This document shows positions 33,862 to 44,749 of a DNA stretch of 64,000 nucleotides, in pieces (position 1 is the first letter of the stretch; every line of letters starts with the position of its first letter). The position numbers and the translations under genes are program-made. Origin of the DNA: Branchipolynoe longqiensis (taxonomy: Eukaryota > Annelida > Polychaeta > Phyllodocida > Polynoidae); NCBI GenBank assembly GCA_030323885.1, contig CM059187.1, positions 84,652,027 through 84,716,026 on the forward strand, given 5' to 3'. Below the pieces are notes generated by a model. The model saw nothing but the letters and a program-made list of their open reading frames with translations. It was not told where the DNA came from and searched no databases.

Positions 33862-34137
33862 GCCGAGCCGAGCCGAGCCCAGCCCAGCCCAGCCCAGCCC
33901 AGCCCAGCCCAGCCCAGCCCAGACCAGCCGAGGCCAGCCGAGGCCAGCCAAGCCCAGCCCAGCCCAGCCCAGCCCAGCCCAGCCCAGCCCAGCCCAGCCC
34001 AGCCCAGCCCAGCCCAGCCCAGGCCAGCCCAGCCCAGCCGCGGCCAGCCCAGCCCAGGGTAGAGCAGCTGGCCCAGCCAACCCAGCCCAGCCCAGCCCAG
34101 CCCAGCCCAGCCCAGCCCAGCCCAGCCCAGCCCAGTT
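33862..34137 (+). repeat. Pentanucleotide (AGCCC)n array
   Basis: About 50 units, with variant blocks (gaggccagcc, gcggccagcc) and an internal duplication: agggtagagcagctggcc occurs both at 33837 and 34058. The G-rich minus strand could fold into quadruplexes. Open frames (SPAQP)n are artefacts. Confidence 0.93.
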
Positions 34138-34139
34138 CA

Positions 34140-34860
34140 TGTTAGTGTGGGTGGTTTAATACACGAGGCGCAACGTTGGTATCAGGTTTTTACTCGTTTC
34201 GTGTAGGTGTCAAGTCTCCTCCGTGAATTAGCCATGTTATAATTAACATGGACAATGCAAAGACTATATACCGAACATGTTTGTATATAATTATGTGATT
34301 CAACATACAAACTCTCTGCCAACAACACATGGAAGGAAAACAATAATTCCACACACACTTCCTTTGTTCCGTAGTTTTCATGCTCACCACCCCGAAACGA
34401 CTTAAACCAGTTAAAGAATACCAATCACATAATTGCAACAAAACCACATTTAATCCACAATTCCAATATCGCTAAGATGTCACAATGTGCTTAAAATATC
34501 CTTAGAAACTTGAATATTTCGCAACAAGCTGCTAGGGACAAGCTTAAACTTCCCATCCACTCCCCACTCATCCTGCCCCCCACTCCTCACCCTCCACCAC
34601 CACCAGTTCCGGAAGTGCTCCCCCCCATTCTTAATCCAACAGGAACCTTCGGTTTGGGTGGGAAAGGAATCTATATTGTGACTTCCACGCGTTCAAGCCA
34701 TGGAACCAGATTACGAAAACGAGATAATCGACTAAATTGACTCCTACTCCTAGGCATTAACAACACGATAACAAAGGCACCCAAAACTAATTATGTGAAT
34801 AGGGACAGACAATTGCCTCAACACGCATAAGAAGCGTGTAATTAGATAAATGTCGGCCAT
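34140..34860. other. No gene recognised
   Basis: Short ORFs only (34182-34447 -, 34510-34740 +), with no domains. Confidence 0.45.
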
Positions 34861-34861
34861 A

Positions 34862-35054
34862 CAGTTAAACCTCTCTAACCAGCCACCTCCATAGATCGCC
34901 CACTCCCCAAAATCGATCGCTTTATTTGGGTTCCAAACGATCGCCCATACAATTACCATTGTAACGATGAAAACAAATACCTAAATGGACTAGCTCCTTA
35001 AATGGACCATTTAAAGTCGCTCCCATGGTCGGTAGATTTAGAGAGGTTTTACTG
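34862..35054 (+). mobile_element. Pogo/Tigger-like MITE, copy 1 (193 bp)
   Basis: Ends CAGTTAAACCTCTCTAA and TTAGAGAGGTTTTACTG, preceded by TA on the left (34860-34861) but AA on the right. The same 193-bp length and internal phrases (caaacgatcgcccatacaat, tggaccatttaaagtcg) recur in reverse at 37959-38151. CAGT-type ends with TA target sites are typical of pogo/Tc1-mariner elements. There is no transposase, so it is non-autonomous. Confidence 0.85.
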
Positions 35055-35375
35055 AAGTTCCAATTTCGCGGGTCAGCTGTTGCCAGATTCTTACAATGGA
35101 CAAAGCAAAGATCTGAGTGAATTGGTGAAATTTCTAGGTAAAGGAGTTTACAATATCCCACAACGCCTTGATGTGGAGTGAATGTTATAGCCATTATTCT
35201 CCATGTTGCTTTTCCAATTCTGCTTTCCAATTCTTCCCAGGGCTTTGTCTAATTGGCATGCAGGCAAACTTAATATGAGTGAAGGGCGTTATATCGCCTT
35301 GTAAAATCAGAAGATTGCGAGTTTGAGTCTCGTCGTGGTCGCCATTTTGTAAAGTCGCCACCTGGTGGTGTGGGT
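35055..35375. other. No gene recognised
   Basis: Unassigned sequence between the MITE and the repeat at 35380. Confidence 0.4.
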
Positions 35376-35379
35376 GGTG

Positions 35380-35720
35380 TGGGTAAGCCAAGGGAAATCA
35401 ATACAGGTAATGAAGGAAAGTAGGTGAAGAGTGAAAGTAGGAGAGTGAGACTCCTTCATTTATTACTTTATATAGGTTTTCTAGAATCCAAGATGGCAGT
35501 GGTCACATGGTTTGATCCACCAATCAGAGTTCAATCTGTTGTATCCAAGGCCTTGTTATGCTGGCTACAATGCCTTGTGGTGGCCAATGATCCATAAATA
35601 ACACCATGGGGGGAGGGGGTATGTGAGGTGACTCTTCCAAAGACTATTCTAGGAAGTGACACTCCTCCAAAGACTATTTTACTATACAATTTCTATACCT
35701 AATGAGTAATAGTTTACCAA
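35380..35720 (+). repeat. Diverged interspersed repeat, copy 1 (partner at 40140-40560)
   Basis: Shares tca(a/g)tacagg, aagagtgaaagta, tggatccaagatggca-like and a gggggagggggt phrase, in order, with 40140-40560. The layout could be a non-coding region of an LTR element, but no terminal pair was found. Confidence 0.5.
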
Positions 35721-35919
35721 CTCCACATCTCCCTCATATGCCTTTGGTTTTTATATATTGCCCTTTACCATTATATAGACAGTTTGCAATTTATTATAGT
35801 AATTTCACATATATCCTCATGCCATTATATCGGGAAATTGTACAGCCTGGTTCCTGCCTGGTCATGGCAACGAATAGCTAAGCGCACATTAACCGGAAGT
35901 GACAAATGTCTACAGGCCT

Positions 35920-36120
35920 AAGGATGTTTTTTTATATTTTTTATTGAGGCTGTATTTATACTGTCCATAGCATGTAAGCCTGGGTACCCAGGCTTGTTTT
36001 CAATGCTGGCCAGCTGTTGTGTTGGTGTTGTCTTACCAAGCAGTAGCTGCTGATAAGTTATTTGATTGTCTGCATTTCAGTAGCAGATAGATAGTCTGTT
36101 GGTATGTTTAGTAGTCGTTC
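35920..36120 (+). repeat. About 175-bp interspersed repeat, copy 1
   Basis: Runs from ttttattgaggctgtatttatac to catttcagtagcagatagatag. A second copy (46175-46350, +) and a third (45225-45395, -) flank a tandem array at 45.7-46.1 kb. Confidence 0.85.
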
Positions 36121-36140
36121 TATTCATAGCTATATTGACA

Positions 36141-36227
36141 ATGAGCACGGGTGAGAGTATGAATGATGGTGAATTTAGTGCCACGTCAGCATCAAGAGCA
36201 TCTTCACAGCCAGTACCAGGTTCGTGA
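36141..36227 (+). other. Short ORF just after the 175-bp repeat (weak)
   Basis: ATG at 36141 opens a 28-codon frame with a Ser-rich peptide (contains SATSASRASSQPVPG) ending TGA. The phrase ccag-gttcgtgag at its end resembles a splice donor, so it might be a first exon of a mobile-element gene. Nothing confirms this. Confidence 0.15.
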
Positions 36228-36229
36228 GA

Positions 36230-36540
36230 TGATGCAGATGGGGTCTGGAGGGATAATTCACTAGCTGATGTTATTAAACCTACAAGTAAATTAAATGGAA
36301 TAATTCCTCACAAATTACTTAATAAAAAATAATTATATGAAATGATCCTCTAATGCTTGAATGGTCAACCCTGTTTGCTAAATGTTAGTAGCTATTACTT
36401 TAAAACCGATTTCTTGAAGTCATTTAGAGAACCTCTTTTTAAAAAGATGATCAAATATGTATGTACAAAGAAATGGGATATTAATTGATTATCAGTGTAA
36501 ACTTCTCCAGGTTCAGTTGGAAATATCTAAGGCATATGGA
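36230..36540. other. AT-rich DNA, no feature
   Basis: No open frame or repeat recognised. Confidence 0.45.
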
Positions 36541-36544
36541 AATA

Positions 36545-37045
36545 AAGGCATTATATAACTGCGCTTACAATTCATGCCTATTAATAGTCACACCTAAGAA
36601 AATGTGTATTTAACTGACACTGTAATTCGGTTATTGTTACTCACATTTAAATAAATACATCATTTAGCTGATCCCACAATTCATGGTTATTGCCAGTCAC
36701 AGGTAAATCAAGCCATTCTATAACTGATCCCCAAATCATTGTTGCTAGTAGTCATGCTCAAAGGAAACTATTACTTAACTGATCTTGGAAGTCATGGTTA
36801 TTTCTAGTCATATTTAGATCACACCATTATATAACTGATATTGCTATTCATCGTTCTTGGCAGCAGTGTTAAACTCAAATCATTTTATGAATCTTCCCAC
36901 AAATCATGGTTGTTACTAAATATTGAACTAAAGTCATTATATCCCCCGAGTCATGACTGTTGGTCGTTATATAGCAGCTCCCCCAAATCGTGACTCTTCA
37001 TAGTCATATTTAAATCGATGTATTATATAACTCATCCTACAACTG
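36545..37045 (+). repeat. Degenerate about 65-bp satellite
   Basis: About eight units. Each contains a version of attatataactgatcc, then caa(t/a)tcatggttattg, then agtcatatttaaatca. Divergence is high, so the array is old. Confidence 0.75.
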
Positions 37046-37049
37046 TTGA

Positions 37050-37455
37050 TTAGTGCCGGGCATGTGCATTAATTATGAATCATTCAAGTACATGTACATT
37101 GACAATACTCGTCAATCCCTGTCATGTCCTCAAGCTATTAATCTCACATATCTCCATGTAGCTTATGCATATATTAAACACTTTGGCGATACTGACTTAT
37201 TTTGAGCCTGCCTAAAAGGATCTGGCGACAGGAGTGGTTCCATGATGTCGCCAACTGGTATTGAGTTACTGTGCACCATAAGTGTACAACACCGTTTATC
37301 AGTATGTCTAGTCATTCAATTCCTACAAGATTAATAATGAGAATTACTCATTTGCGACGTTGTTAATTACAAGATGGCATGATTTCCTTGTTCCCATCGC
37401 AGCTGGCTAAGTTGATGCCATCAATTCACTTGTTGCGCCTGTGTAAAGTTTGCTT
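37050..37455. other. No gene recognised
   Basis: Unassigned AT-rich DNA, followed by a TA microsatellite at 37458-37525. Confidence 0.45.
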
Positions 37456-37537
37456 GTCATATATATATATATATACATTTATATATATATGTATATATGT
37501 ATATATATATATGTAGGTATGTTCATATATACAGTAT

Positions 37538-37952
37538 CATCATCATCATACTGTCGGTCGTGATGCGACAAAGACTGCTTTCATTACTTGACTGCCACTC
37601 TTAATTTATTTCATGAAAGCTGCCTGCAAAGGTGTTGTAGTGCTGCTGGCTTTTGCAAGTTACCAGCGGGACTCTCTCGGGGAGCAAATAGAGGTTTCAA
37701 ACTTGTAAGAACATGTCAAAACAGGTGCAAAACTATTTGTCACTGCAGTGGCTGGTCGGGAGATGTTGGCAGTTCCATCCATCAACCACCCTTAATGCTG
37801 CCACAGTGACATGGTTTTCTGTTCAGGGTTTGCACCCTTAGCCTTCGGTTATGTCAAGAACCTGTACCACAAGGCAGTGGTTTACAACTCTGCAGGGCAG
37901 GGGGGTCAAACTCCCTGAGGTGTTGCAATACCTGCAATACCTGCATACCCAG
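37538..37952 (-). mobile_element. (CAT)n-tailed non-LTR 3' end, copy 2
   Basis: 415 bp on the minus strand with a catcatcat 3' tail. A 5-bp direct repeat agtat (37533-37537 and 37953-37957) flanks it. The pogo-like MITE at 37959 starts just past the right-hand duplication, so the two insertions abut. Confidence 0.82.
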
Positions 37953-37958
37953 AGTATA

Positions 37959-38151
37959 CAGTAACACCTCTGTGAATCGACTAACGATGAGAACGACTTT
38001 AAATGGTCCATGTAGGGAGGTGGTCGGTTTAGGGATTATTTTGTATCCTTACAATGGCATTGTATGGGTGATCGTTTGGGACCCAAAATAAAACGAGTGG
38101 TATACGGAAGTGGTCGATCTGAGGAGGCGGTCGGTTAGAGAGTTTTCACTG
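37959..38151 (-). mobile_element. Pogo/Tigger-like MITE, copy 2 (193 bp)
   Basis: Same length as copy 1 and in opposite orientation. Ends CAGTAACACC and AGTTTTCACTG, flanked by TA at both sides (37957-37958 and 38152-38153), the expected target-site duplication. Confidence 0.88.
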
Positions 38152-38154
38152 TAT

Positions 38155-38725
38155 ATATATAATGGTAGGAGCCAGGCCAGGGCCTGTACTACGGTACAGT
38201 GGCGACAGTCACAAAGGACGAATTCCATCGATGTGTGCATGCACTCCTTCTTGGCTAAGTCTTGGCAGCGTTGACGTCATAAGTCATATATCAATTTGCT
38301 AATTTCCCGGTGACCAGACTCAGCTGGTATCAGGGTGGCCAGGAGCCACTCACAGGTGACATCATAGTGGCAGAAGCAGGAACTAACTCCTATGACAGTA
38401 GGATAGTAGGTAATAACTAATATATAGAAGAGAACTGATAAGTGGTAGTGTCCTTGTTTATATTCCCATAATAGATTATAGAGCACATATATATCCCTAT
38501 CCATGCCCGCCCCTTTCTTTCCGTGCTTAGGACCAACCTCAATGCATTTCCAGGCTGACCGCCTCTGCTCTGCATTCACTCCTCCGTATCACCGTAGACA
38601 AACTGACCATGAGAAAGCCAACCCTTCAAGTTGATGAGGATGGGCGGGGTTTTGTTATTGAGAAGGACCCTGGAGGCACTCCAATATGGATGGCGGTGCA
38701 AACCAGGCGGTGCCCGGGCACCGCT
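38155..38725. other. No gene recognised
   Basis: Unassigned. Contains a phrase (cttgtttatattccca near 38450) shared with about 1850. ORFs 38277-38579 (-) and 38609-38852 (+) show no domain. Confidence 0.4.
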
Positions 38726-38729
38726 CCAG

Positions 38730-38932
38730 CATGCCGCGTATCAATACCTAATAGGCCTAAAGGTTGCATGCCGCACCGATGGCTACATGGACCGATTCAG
38801 TTTGCATTTGCATGCTGCATGCTGCATGCCACATGCCACGTGTAAGGAATGACCCTCATTTTTTGCTGCATTCGCATTAGCATTCGCATGCCGCATACCA
38901 CGTGTAAGGAATGTAAGCTTAAGGCCAAATAT
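38730..38932 (-). repeat. Partial copy of the gcatgc-rich inverted-repeat element
   Basis: Contains catgccgcaccgatggctac and ataccacgtgtaaggaat, matching the element at 48159-48777 in opposite order. The end gtaagcttaa corresponds to its terminal repeat. The other end is missing. Confidence 0.7.
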
Positions 38933-38934
38933 AC

Positions 38935-39500
38935 CCGGTGTGGGTTGGATGGGGGTGTAGGGTGACGGGTGGGGGGAGGGGGTACAGAAAGGGGGAAGAT
39001 GAGGAGCAGGGGAGGGGGTGGAGGGTAACGGGAGGGGGCTGAGGGAGGAGGAAAGGGAGGAGCAGGGGAGGTGAGTTGAAGGAGAAGGGAATTGATCGAG
39101 GGAGGAAGAGGGAGAGGGTAAGTGCGTGTGGGGTAGGGGAGGGGAAGGAGAGAGCGCTGGATGGAGGGAGAAGGGATGGGGTCAGGGAAGGGAAGGGGGA
39201 AGAGGGGATAAAGACGAGCAGAGGGTAGAGGGGAGAGGAGGGGGAAGGGGACAGTTAGGAGGACAGACAAGGGTAGGGGAGTGGGTGGCAGGGGATGAGT
39301 GAGAGGAAGGAGGTGGGGGAGAAATAAAGAGGTGATGGGGAGCAGAAGGGGGGTAGCGGAAGGGGAGACGGAGAAGGATTCCGGGGAGGTGGAAAGGAAG
39401 GGGGAAGGGCACCGTAGGAGGTGGGAAGGGGAGTTGGTGTGGGAGGGGATTGGGGTGAGGGAGTGAGAGGTGGAGTGGGGTTTGGGAGTTGTCTAACTGG
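38935..39500 (+). repeat. Long polypurine (G/A) tract
   Basis: About 550 bp with few pyrimidines on the plus strand. Open frames on the minus strand (P/S/L-rich) are artefacts. The strand asymmetry gives triplex (H-DNA) potential. Confidence 0.88.
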
Positions 39501-39509
39501 AGCTGTTGG

Positions 39510-40135
39510 ATGTATCCTGTATGTAAAGGGGATGGGCATGCGAGCAAATTGCCTTCTAAATATCCAATTTGGGCCAAAGTTGTCTCAGCAAGATAATAGG
39601 GAAATATTGCATGTATTGTACTAGGAGCGAAACTAAGTGATGCTTGGTCTATGCTCATAAGAGCACCAATATGCCATGCTCTATTTAGTCTATTTGAATG
39701 TCAATGTGTGGGGCGAGGAACAATGCTCTGTGAGTGCTCCTTTCTGATGATAAAGCTGCATAGTCCGATGAAACCAAGAAATTCAGCTAGTTTGTACTTT
39801 ACATATTAAATTTAGGTGGGGTTGGAAGTTATCACGAAAGAAAATTGAACAAGTTCATGTAGCTACAAATTATCACCTAGTTGGTAATCCTTTTATTATT
39901 GACAAAATACTCTATGGAACTTGATTAACATCTATACAATAAACAGGCATTTTATTGGCAATATTGCCTGAAATCATTGGTCAAAATTATTAACTGTGGC
40001 CTCACAAAGTTATCTGACATAAACTGATTGCGAAAAAGATTGAACATTCCAAAATGATTAATTGTATCAACTTTTAAAGTAAAAGCTGTAGACCAATAGG
40101 TAATCACAACGTAAAGTCGTCGGCTGGCAGCTGTA
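39510..40135. other. No gene recognised
   Basis: AT-rich DNA with no ORF over 70 codons. Confidence 0.45.
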
Positions 40136-40139
40136 GTTG

Positions 40140-40560
40140 TGTAGGCAGGCTAATAGTGAAATCAGTACAGGCAAGTGCAAGAAAGGCAGAGTAAAGAGTG
40201 AAAGTACAGTGAGGTCTGTTACACTCAGGTTTATAATTATATAGTGATTTCTGGATCCAAGATGGCATATCACCTGACCAGATCCTCCAATGAACAGTAA
40301 GCATTTCTAGATCCACCAGTCAACAGTAAGCATTCTTGTGTCACCATGACAACTGTGATCTACTCACCACCACCATGCCTTGGCTGCTTTGGCCTCACCT
40401 GCCCGGTTGTGTCTGGGTGTGCAGTGATCCGTGACTAACAGTTGGGGGGGAGGGGGTTGTGAGTAGAGCTCCCCAGGACCTTCTACACTAACAGTAGTGC
40501 CCCTCTCACACTATCTATAGAATACACAATGTCTATTTAATCTAGGTAAAGTATCACTAG
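40140..40560 (+). repeat. Diverged interspersed repeat, copy 2 (partner at 35380-35720)
   Basis: Contains tcagtacaggcaa, aaagagtgaaagta, ggatccaagatggca and gggggagggggtt, in the same order as copy 1. Confidence 0.5.
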
Positions 40561-40815
40561 CAACACATAATATATTAATGCCCCTGGCCCTATACATCAT
40601 TTACCTTTATATAACATGTGTAAAAGCTCAAACAAGTGTGACCAGGTATTAATACAAAACTCAAAAATATCTTGTTAAGCTACTCGATGTAAATAGTTAT
40701 CATACACAAATATTACCTAGGGTTATGTACCTAATCAATGTTGGGTAGTAAGAATTGCCAGTAGAGGTGGTACCAATATGCCTATTTTCATGGATCTGGC
40801 CCATGGACTACATAT

Positions 40816-41061
40816 CATCATCATCATCATTATGCTATAGGTCGCGATGCGACAAAGACTGCTTTCATTACTTAACTGTCGCTCTCCATTTAGCTCTCTG
40901 CTGTGAGAGTTGCATCCATGACTCAGTCTTAATGTCTCTCAGCTTCAGGTTTACATTTCACGAAAGCTGCCTGCAAAAGTGTTGAAGTGCTGCTGGCTTT
41001 TGCAAGTTACCAGTGGCACTCTCTCGGGGAGCAAATAGAGGTTTCACACCAGCAAGAACAA
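40816..41061 (-). mobile_element. (CAT)n-tailed non-LTR 3' end, copy 3 (5'-truncated)
   Basis: 246 bp, flanked by a perfect 9-bp target-site duplication actacatat (40807-40815 and 41062-41070). Truncated relative to the 402-458-bp copies at the end opposite the catcat tail, as expected for incomplete reverse transcription. Confidence 0.92.
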
Positions 41062-41083
41062 ACTACATATATGTAGTATATAT

Positions 41084-41250
41084 ATTAGAACCAGCCCAGC
41101 CCAGCCCAGCAGAAGCATATAGTGTCAGAATATTGGTATGCTTGCCAAAATTAAGTTTCCATGTTTGCACTTTAAATATCTCAACAGTTAGCCATTCAAA
41201 ATAGCAACTACTTCAAATTAAGTGAGGTAGGTTATAGTAGTCAATTGTAT
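41084..41250 (+). repeat. Interspersed repeat X, 3' part
   Basis: gtcagaatattggtatgc, tgccaaaattaa and tcaacagttagcca match 63435-63600. This copy carries a small (cagcc)n run at its left end, where the 63-kb copy has cagaagcc. Confidence 0.75.
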
Positions 41251-41254
41251 ATAT

Positions 41255-41615
41255 GTCATGTAAATGATTGTACCTCAAAATCATCGGATTGTGCAACCTT
41301 AGAATTAATGAACATGTTTTTTGTTTATGGCGGCTCCCACTGAAATCAGTAACAAGAGCAGAAGTACAAATAACTAATGTATCTGGGATCTAAATCATGG
41401 TTTCATCTTCAGTAATTTGGCACAGGTAAGCTTCACCGAAATAAATTAACTTCTCACTGCCTTTTGCAACCCTCAATACTAAAGGTAAGCACATACTACA
41501 ACACGTTTGAACACAAACAACAAGTTGACTTATACAACTGCCTATATTTTCCAAACTACATATCTTTTCCCATCTCCATATATATGCCCAAGTTCTTATA
41601 TTTGGCGAATTCCTT
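41255..41615. other. No gene recognised
   Basis: Unassigned AT-rich DNA. Confidence 0.45.
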
Positions 41616-41617
41616 AT

Positions 41618-41800
41618 TATTGACAAATTGCTTATTTAAGACTAACTGCATATATTTGACCATCTGGTTATATTGGACTAAATGCATGTATTGGACCAAC
41701 TGGTTGTAACTGCTTATTTTGAACCAATTGCTTATATTGGACCAACTAAATATATTCGACCAACAGCTTATATTGGACCGACTTCATATACTTACTTCAT
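41618..41800 (+). repeat. Degenerate about 24-bp minisatellite (attggaccaactgcttatat)
   Basis: About eight imperfect units, each with ggaccaa(c/t) plus gcttatat or gcatatat. Open frames (YIGPT-like) are accidental. Confidence 0.8.
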
Positions 41801-41809
41801 GTATTCAGC

Positions 41810-42645
41810 CAAATACTTACACGTTGCACGAACGATATTTTCGATCATGTTTCCAATTCCAGAGCAATGCGAGTTTTCCAAATGTAAAATGCCCATTTCA
41901 TATATTGTGAAATTGTCAGTAGCACTAACAGTTAAATGGGGCAATTCCTGAGAACCTAAACAAATCCATGTGAGACTAATGGGTCACCACCGACTCGTAC
42001 ACATTGCTTGCAATGCGGACATTGCACTCGATTCAAAGACAGGCCTAATGACTCCCCATCGCTGGACTGAACCACTCATGGACACCAGTGCTTTCACACC
42101 CTGCATCACTCCTTCGCTCTCCACCACAGTCCATCCGTACCACCTATCAAGCCGACACAGCAACTACACCCTCACTTTTCAGATCGGCTCCTGGGTCTAG
42201 GAGCTTTGTCTCCTAGCGATGCAAGGCTCATTCACTTGTTTAATTCACCACAGGCCTGGCACCACACTTGTTTTAGCAATGCACTCAGCTGCAGTCGAAC
42301 CTCTGCAAGCACTGCCACCATTGTCCACCATCTTGCTCATCCGTGTCCAGGTCGACTAGTTTGTCATTGACCCCTTATCTCTAAGCCCGGAGAATGGACG
42401 TCCACCACGGTTGCCGTGTAGCTCAGTCACCAATCCTTGACTACCTATGCTCCAGGCCCTGTTTCTGTTTTGGCAGGCCTAGACATGCCTGTCCACCTGT
42501 TCCGTAAAAAAACGTTGTTCTTGTAGCTGCACTTCTTTGTAGAATTATTCATTATCGAATCAATGTTGCTTAAAATGGCGCGTCACCCGAGCTAATAGCA
42601 CATTTAACATAGGCCCTCCGCTTGAAACCAATATTAAAAACTTAC
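41810..42645. other. No gene recognised
   Basis: 42000-42480 has more balanced composition than its surroundings, but only short open frames (41970-42200 +) without domains. Confidence 0.4.
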
Positions 42646-42648
42646 TTG

Positions 42649-43380
42649 GTCGGTTGTTGGAGTTTTATGTCCTTGCACCTAATGTCATATGAAGACGGGT
42701 AACAACTTGTGACAGTGGGTACTTCTTTCAACTTTATAGTGCTGTCCCACTGGGGAACCAGACCATCATCATCATCATCATGCTGTCGGTCGCGATGCGA
42801 CAAAGACTGCTTTCATTACTTGACTGCCGCTCTCCATTTAGCTCTCTGCTGTAAGAGTTGCATCCATGAGTCTCTTAAACATTTTATGAAAGCTGCCTGC
42901 AAAAGTGTTGAAGTGCTGCTGGCTTTTGCAAGTTACCAGCGGCACTCTCTCAGGGAGCAAATAGAGGTTTCACACCGGCAAGAACATGTCATGACAGGCG
43001 CAAAATTATTTGTCCCTGCAGTGGCTGGTCGGGAGATGTTGGGAGTTCCATACATCAACCGCCCTTAATGCTGCCACAGTGACATGGTTTTCTGTTTAGG
43101 GTTTGCTCCCTTAGTCTTCGGTTCTGTCAAGAACCTGTACCACAAGGCAGTCGTTTACAACTCTGCAAGGCAGGGGCGTCAAACTCCCTGAGGTATTGCT
43201 ATACCTGCAATACCTGCATAGAAGGGGAACCAGACCACCAGCACCATAACCTGATATCCCACTCAGTCATATTATCCTGACACCAAGCCAACCAGTCATT
43301 GGCCTATCCTAATAAGGCTGATCGTCTGGTTAGGAAGCACCAAATATCAAATTTGTAAGTCATTGGTTTGACTCGACGGG
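42649..43380 (-). repeat. SINE split by a non-LTR insertion (42649-42765 and 43224-43380)
   Basis: Left part: reversed tail and the gctgtcccactgggg segment. Right part resumes with gcaccataacctgatatccc and ends at cattggtttgactcgac. The 14-bp ggggaaccagacca occurs at 42752-42765 and again at 43224-43237 as the target-site duplication. The tRNA-like head is missing, so the copy was already truncated. Confidence 0.93.
42766..43223 (-). mobile_element. (CAT)n-tailed non-LTR 3' end, copy 4 (longest, nested in a SINE)
   Basis: 458 bp with the best defined ends, thanks to the 14-bp duplication and the known host SINE sequence. Its 3' tail is (cat)n at 42766-42782. Its inner end reads aatacctgcatagaa. 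It must be younger than the SINE it interrupts. Confidence 0.94.
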
Positions 43381-43384
43381 TACT

Positions 43385-44140
43385 TCCCCACAGTAGGCCT
43401 GCGTTCTACTGATTGTAAATCTTAGTGATGCAGAACAGGACACGATGCCGAATCCGATACTAGAACCATGACCCATGAATGGCATTAAGCTCACCCATTT
43501 AAACACTGTTCCCAAGAGGGTTCTTCTGTTGAATTACCTTACTTATCAGTACAGGGTGACCCTTCTATCTAATGAAGTTCATCTGCAATTTACATCAGTC
43601 GTGACCATAATGCAAGGACCCAACTTTCCCATATCTAGTTCCTTGACCTATTCTCGGATGTTCTTGGCTGCCAAAGGACATTTAGATGTCCCTTACCTCC
43701 TAAACCAATGTAGGAATAGAAAAACAAACAGTTAAAAAGTGGGGTGTTATCACTGTGTTTGCATCAGTAATACATACCTCATACATCTGGCATTCCGAGT
43801 CAGCAAAGGAATGACATAGAGAGGTAATGCAGGCAAACATAGTTTTATTCAGCAGAGACAGTAGCATCCGGGGGGAAGCATTACGAGAATTTTTCAAAAG
43901 CAAAAATGTAGAATAGTAGTATGGTGGATGAGTGGAAATATGTGCATGTCGCAGGATTTCTGAAAAGTGAGAACAGAGGGAGGGGTAAGCTTCAAGTGAT
44001 GGTGTCAAAAGTGCTCAGTCAAGTGGACAAAAGATAAATGTGTCCGTCCACCCAAACAATATTTCAAAGCGCTGTGAGTGGGAGAGGAAACATGCCATTC
44101 CTGCCTAACCAAACACAATGCCAGCATTGCAACCCATCAT
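43385..44140. other. No gene recognised
   Basis: ORFs 43475-43735 (+) and 43700-44008 (-) have no domain. Confidence 0.4.
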
Positions 44141-44145
44141 TTATG

Positions 44146-44446
44146 ACCAGATGCGGCAACCGAATATGTGGGCAAGGTCGAGAATTCGAATCCCTGCCGA
44201 GTGAAATCAATGGCTTATAAAACCGGTTCTTGTCGCTAGCCCCTGGCTCTCGGCATTAATAGGATAGGCCAAGGACTGGCTAGCACATGATCAGGATAAT
44301 GTGACTGGGTGGGATGTCATGCTGCTGGTGGTCTGGTCCGCTACAGGAGCAACACTGTAATGTAGCCATTAGGGTACACGGTCACAAGTCAGTACACATT
44401 GTAATATAACCTTAGGTGTTGCTTGGATGTAAAACGAAACATACAT
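44146..44446 (+). repeat. SINE, diverged
   Basis: Head is degraded (accagatgcggcaaccgaa, then gaattcgaatccctgccgag). The body is recognisable (tcggcattaataggatagg, aggataatgtgactggg), with a weak tail ggatgtaaaacg. Confidence 0.82.
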
Positions 44447-44499
44447 ATGACTACCTGACAGGCCCGTCCCTTCACACCCATACACCAGTTTTATGCCAA

Positions 44500-44741
44500 G
44501 TACACACCTACCGTTTACGATTCGCGCAATAAAACTCGCGACGACCTTACGACTGAGAACGGGCCGATTCATTTTTCGAATCGCGAATCGTATTCGCAAG
44601 CAATCAGTTTTAGCCCTGAAACTGAGTTTTAAGTCGTGAATCGCAATCGGTAGGTGTGCTAGGGGAGCGCACACCTCACGACTTTTGGGCAGTTTTAGAT
44701 CGTATACGGTAGGTGGGTGCAGAAAAACGGTAGGTGTGTAC
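44500..44741. mobile_element. About 242-bp MITE-like element with 17-bp inverted ends
   Basis: gtacacacctaccgttt (44500-44516) and its reverse complement (44725-44741) bound the element. Related phrases recur inside: cggtaggtgtgctagg and cacacctcacgactttt, plus gattcgcg / cgcgaatcg palindromes. No coding capacity. The superfamily is unknown because a target-site duplication is not clear. Confidence 0.75.
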
Positions 44742-44749
44742 CAGTCTTA

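Noticed and set aside
33785..34159. SPAQP-repeat protein
   Set aside because: Pentanucleotide array; all frames of the repeat read alike.
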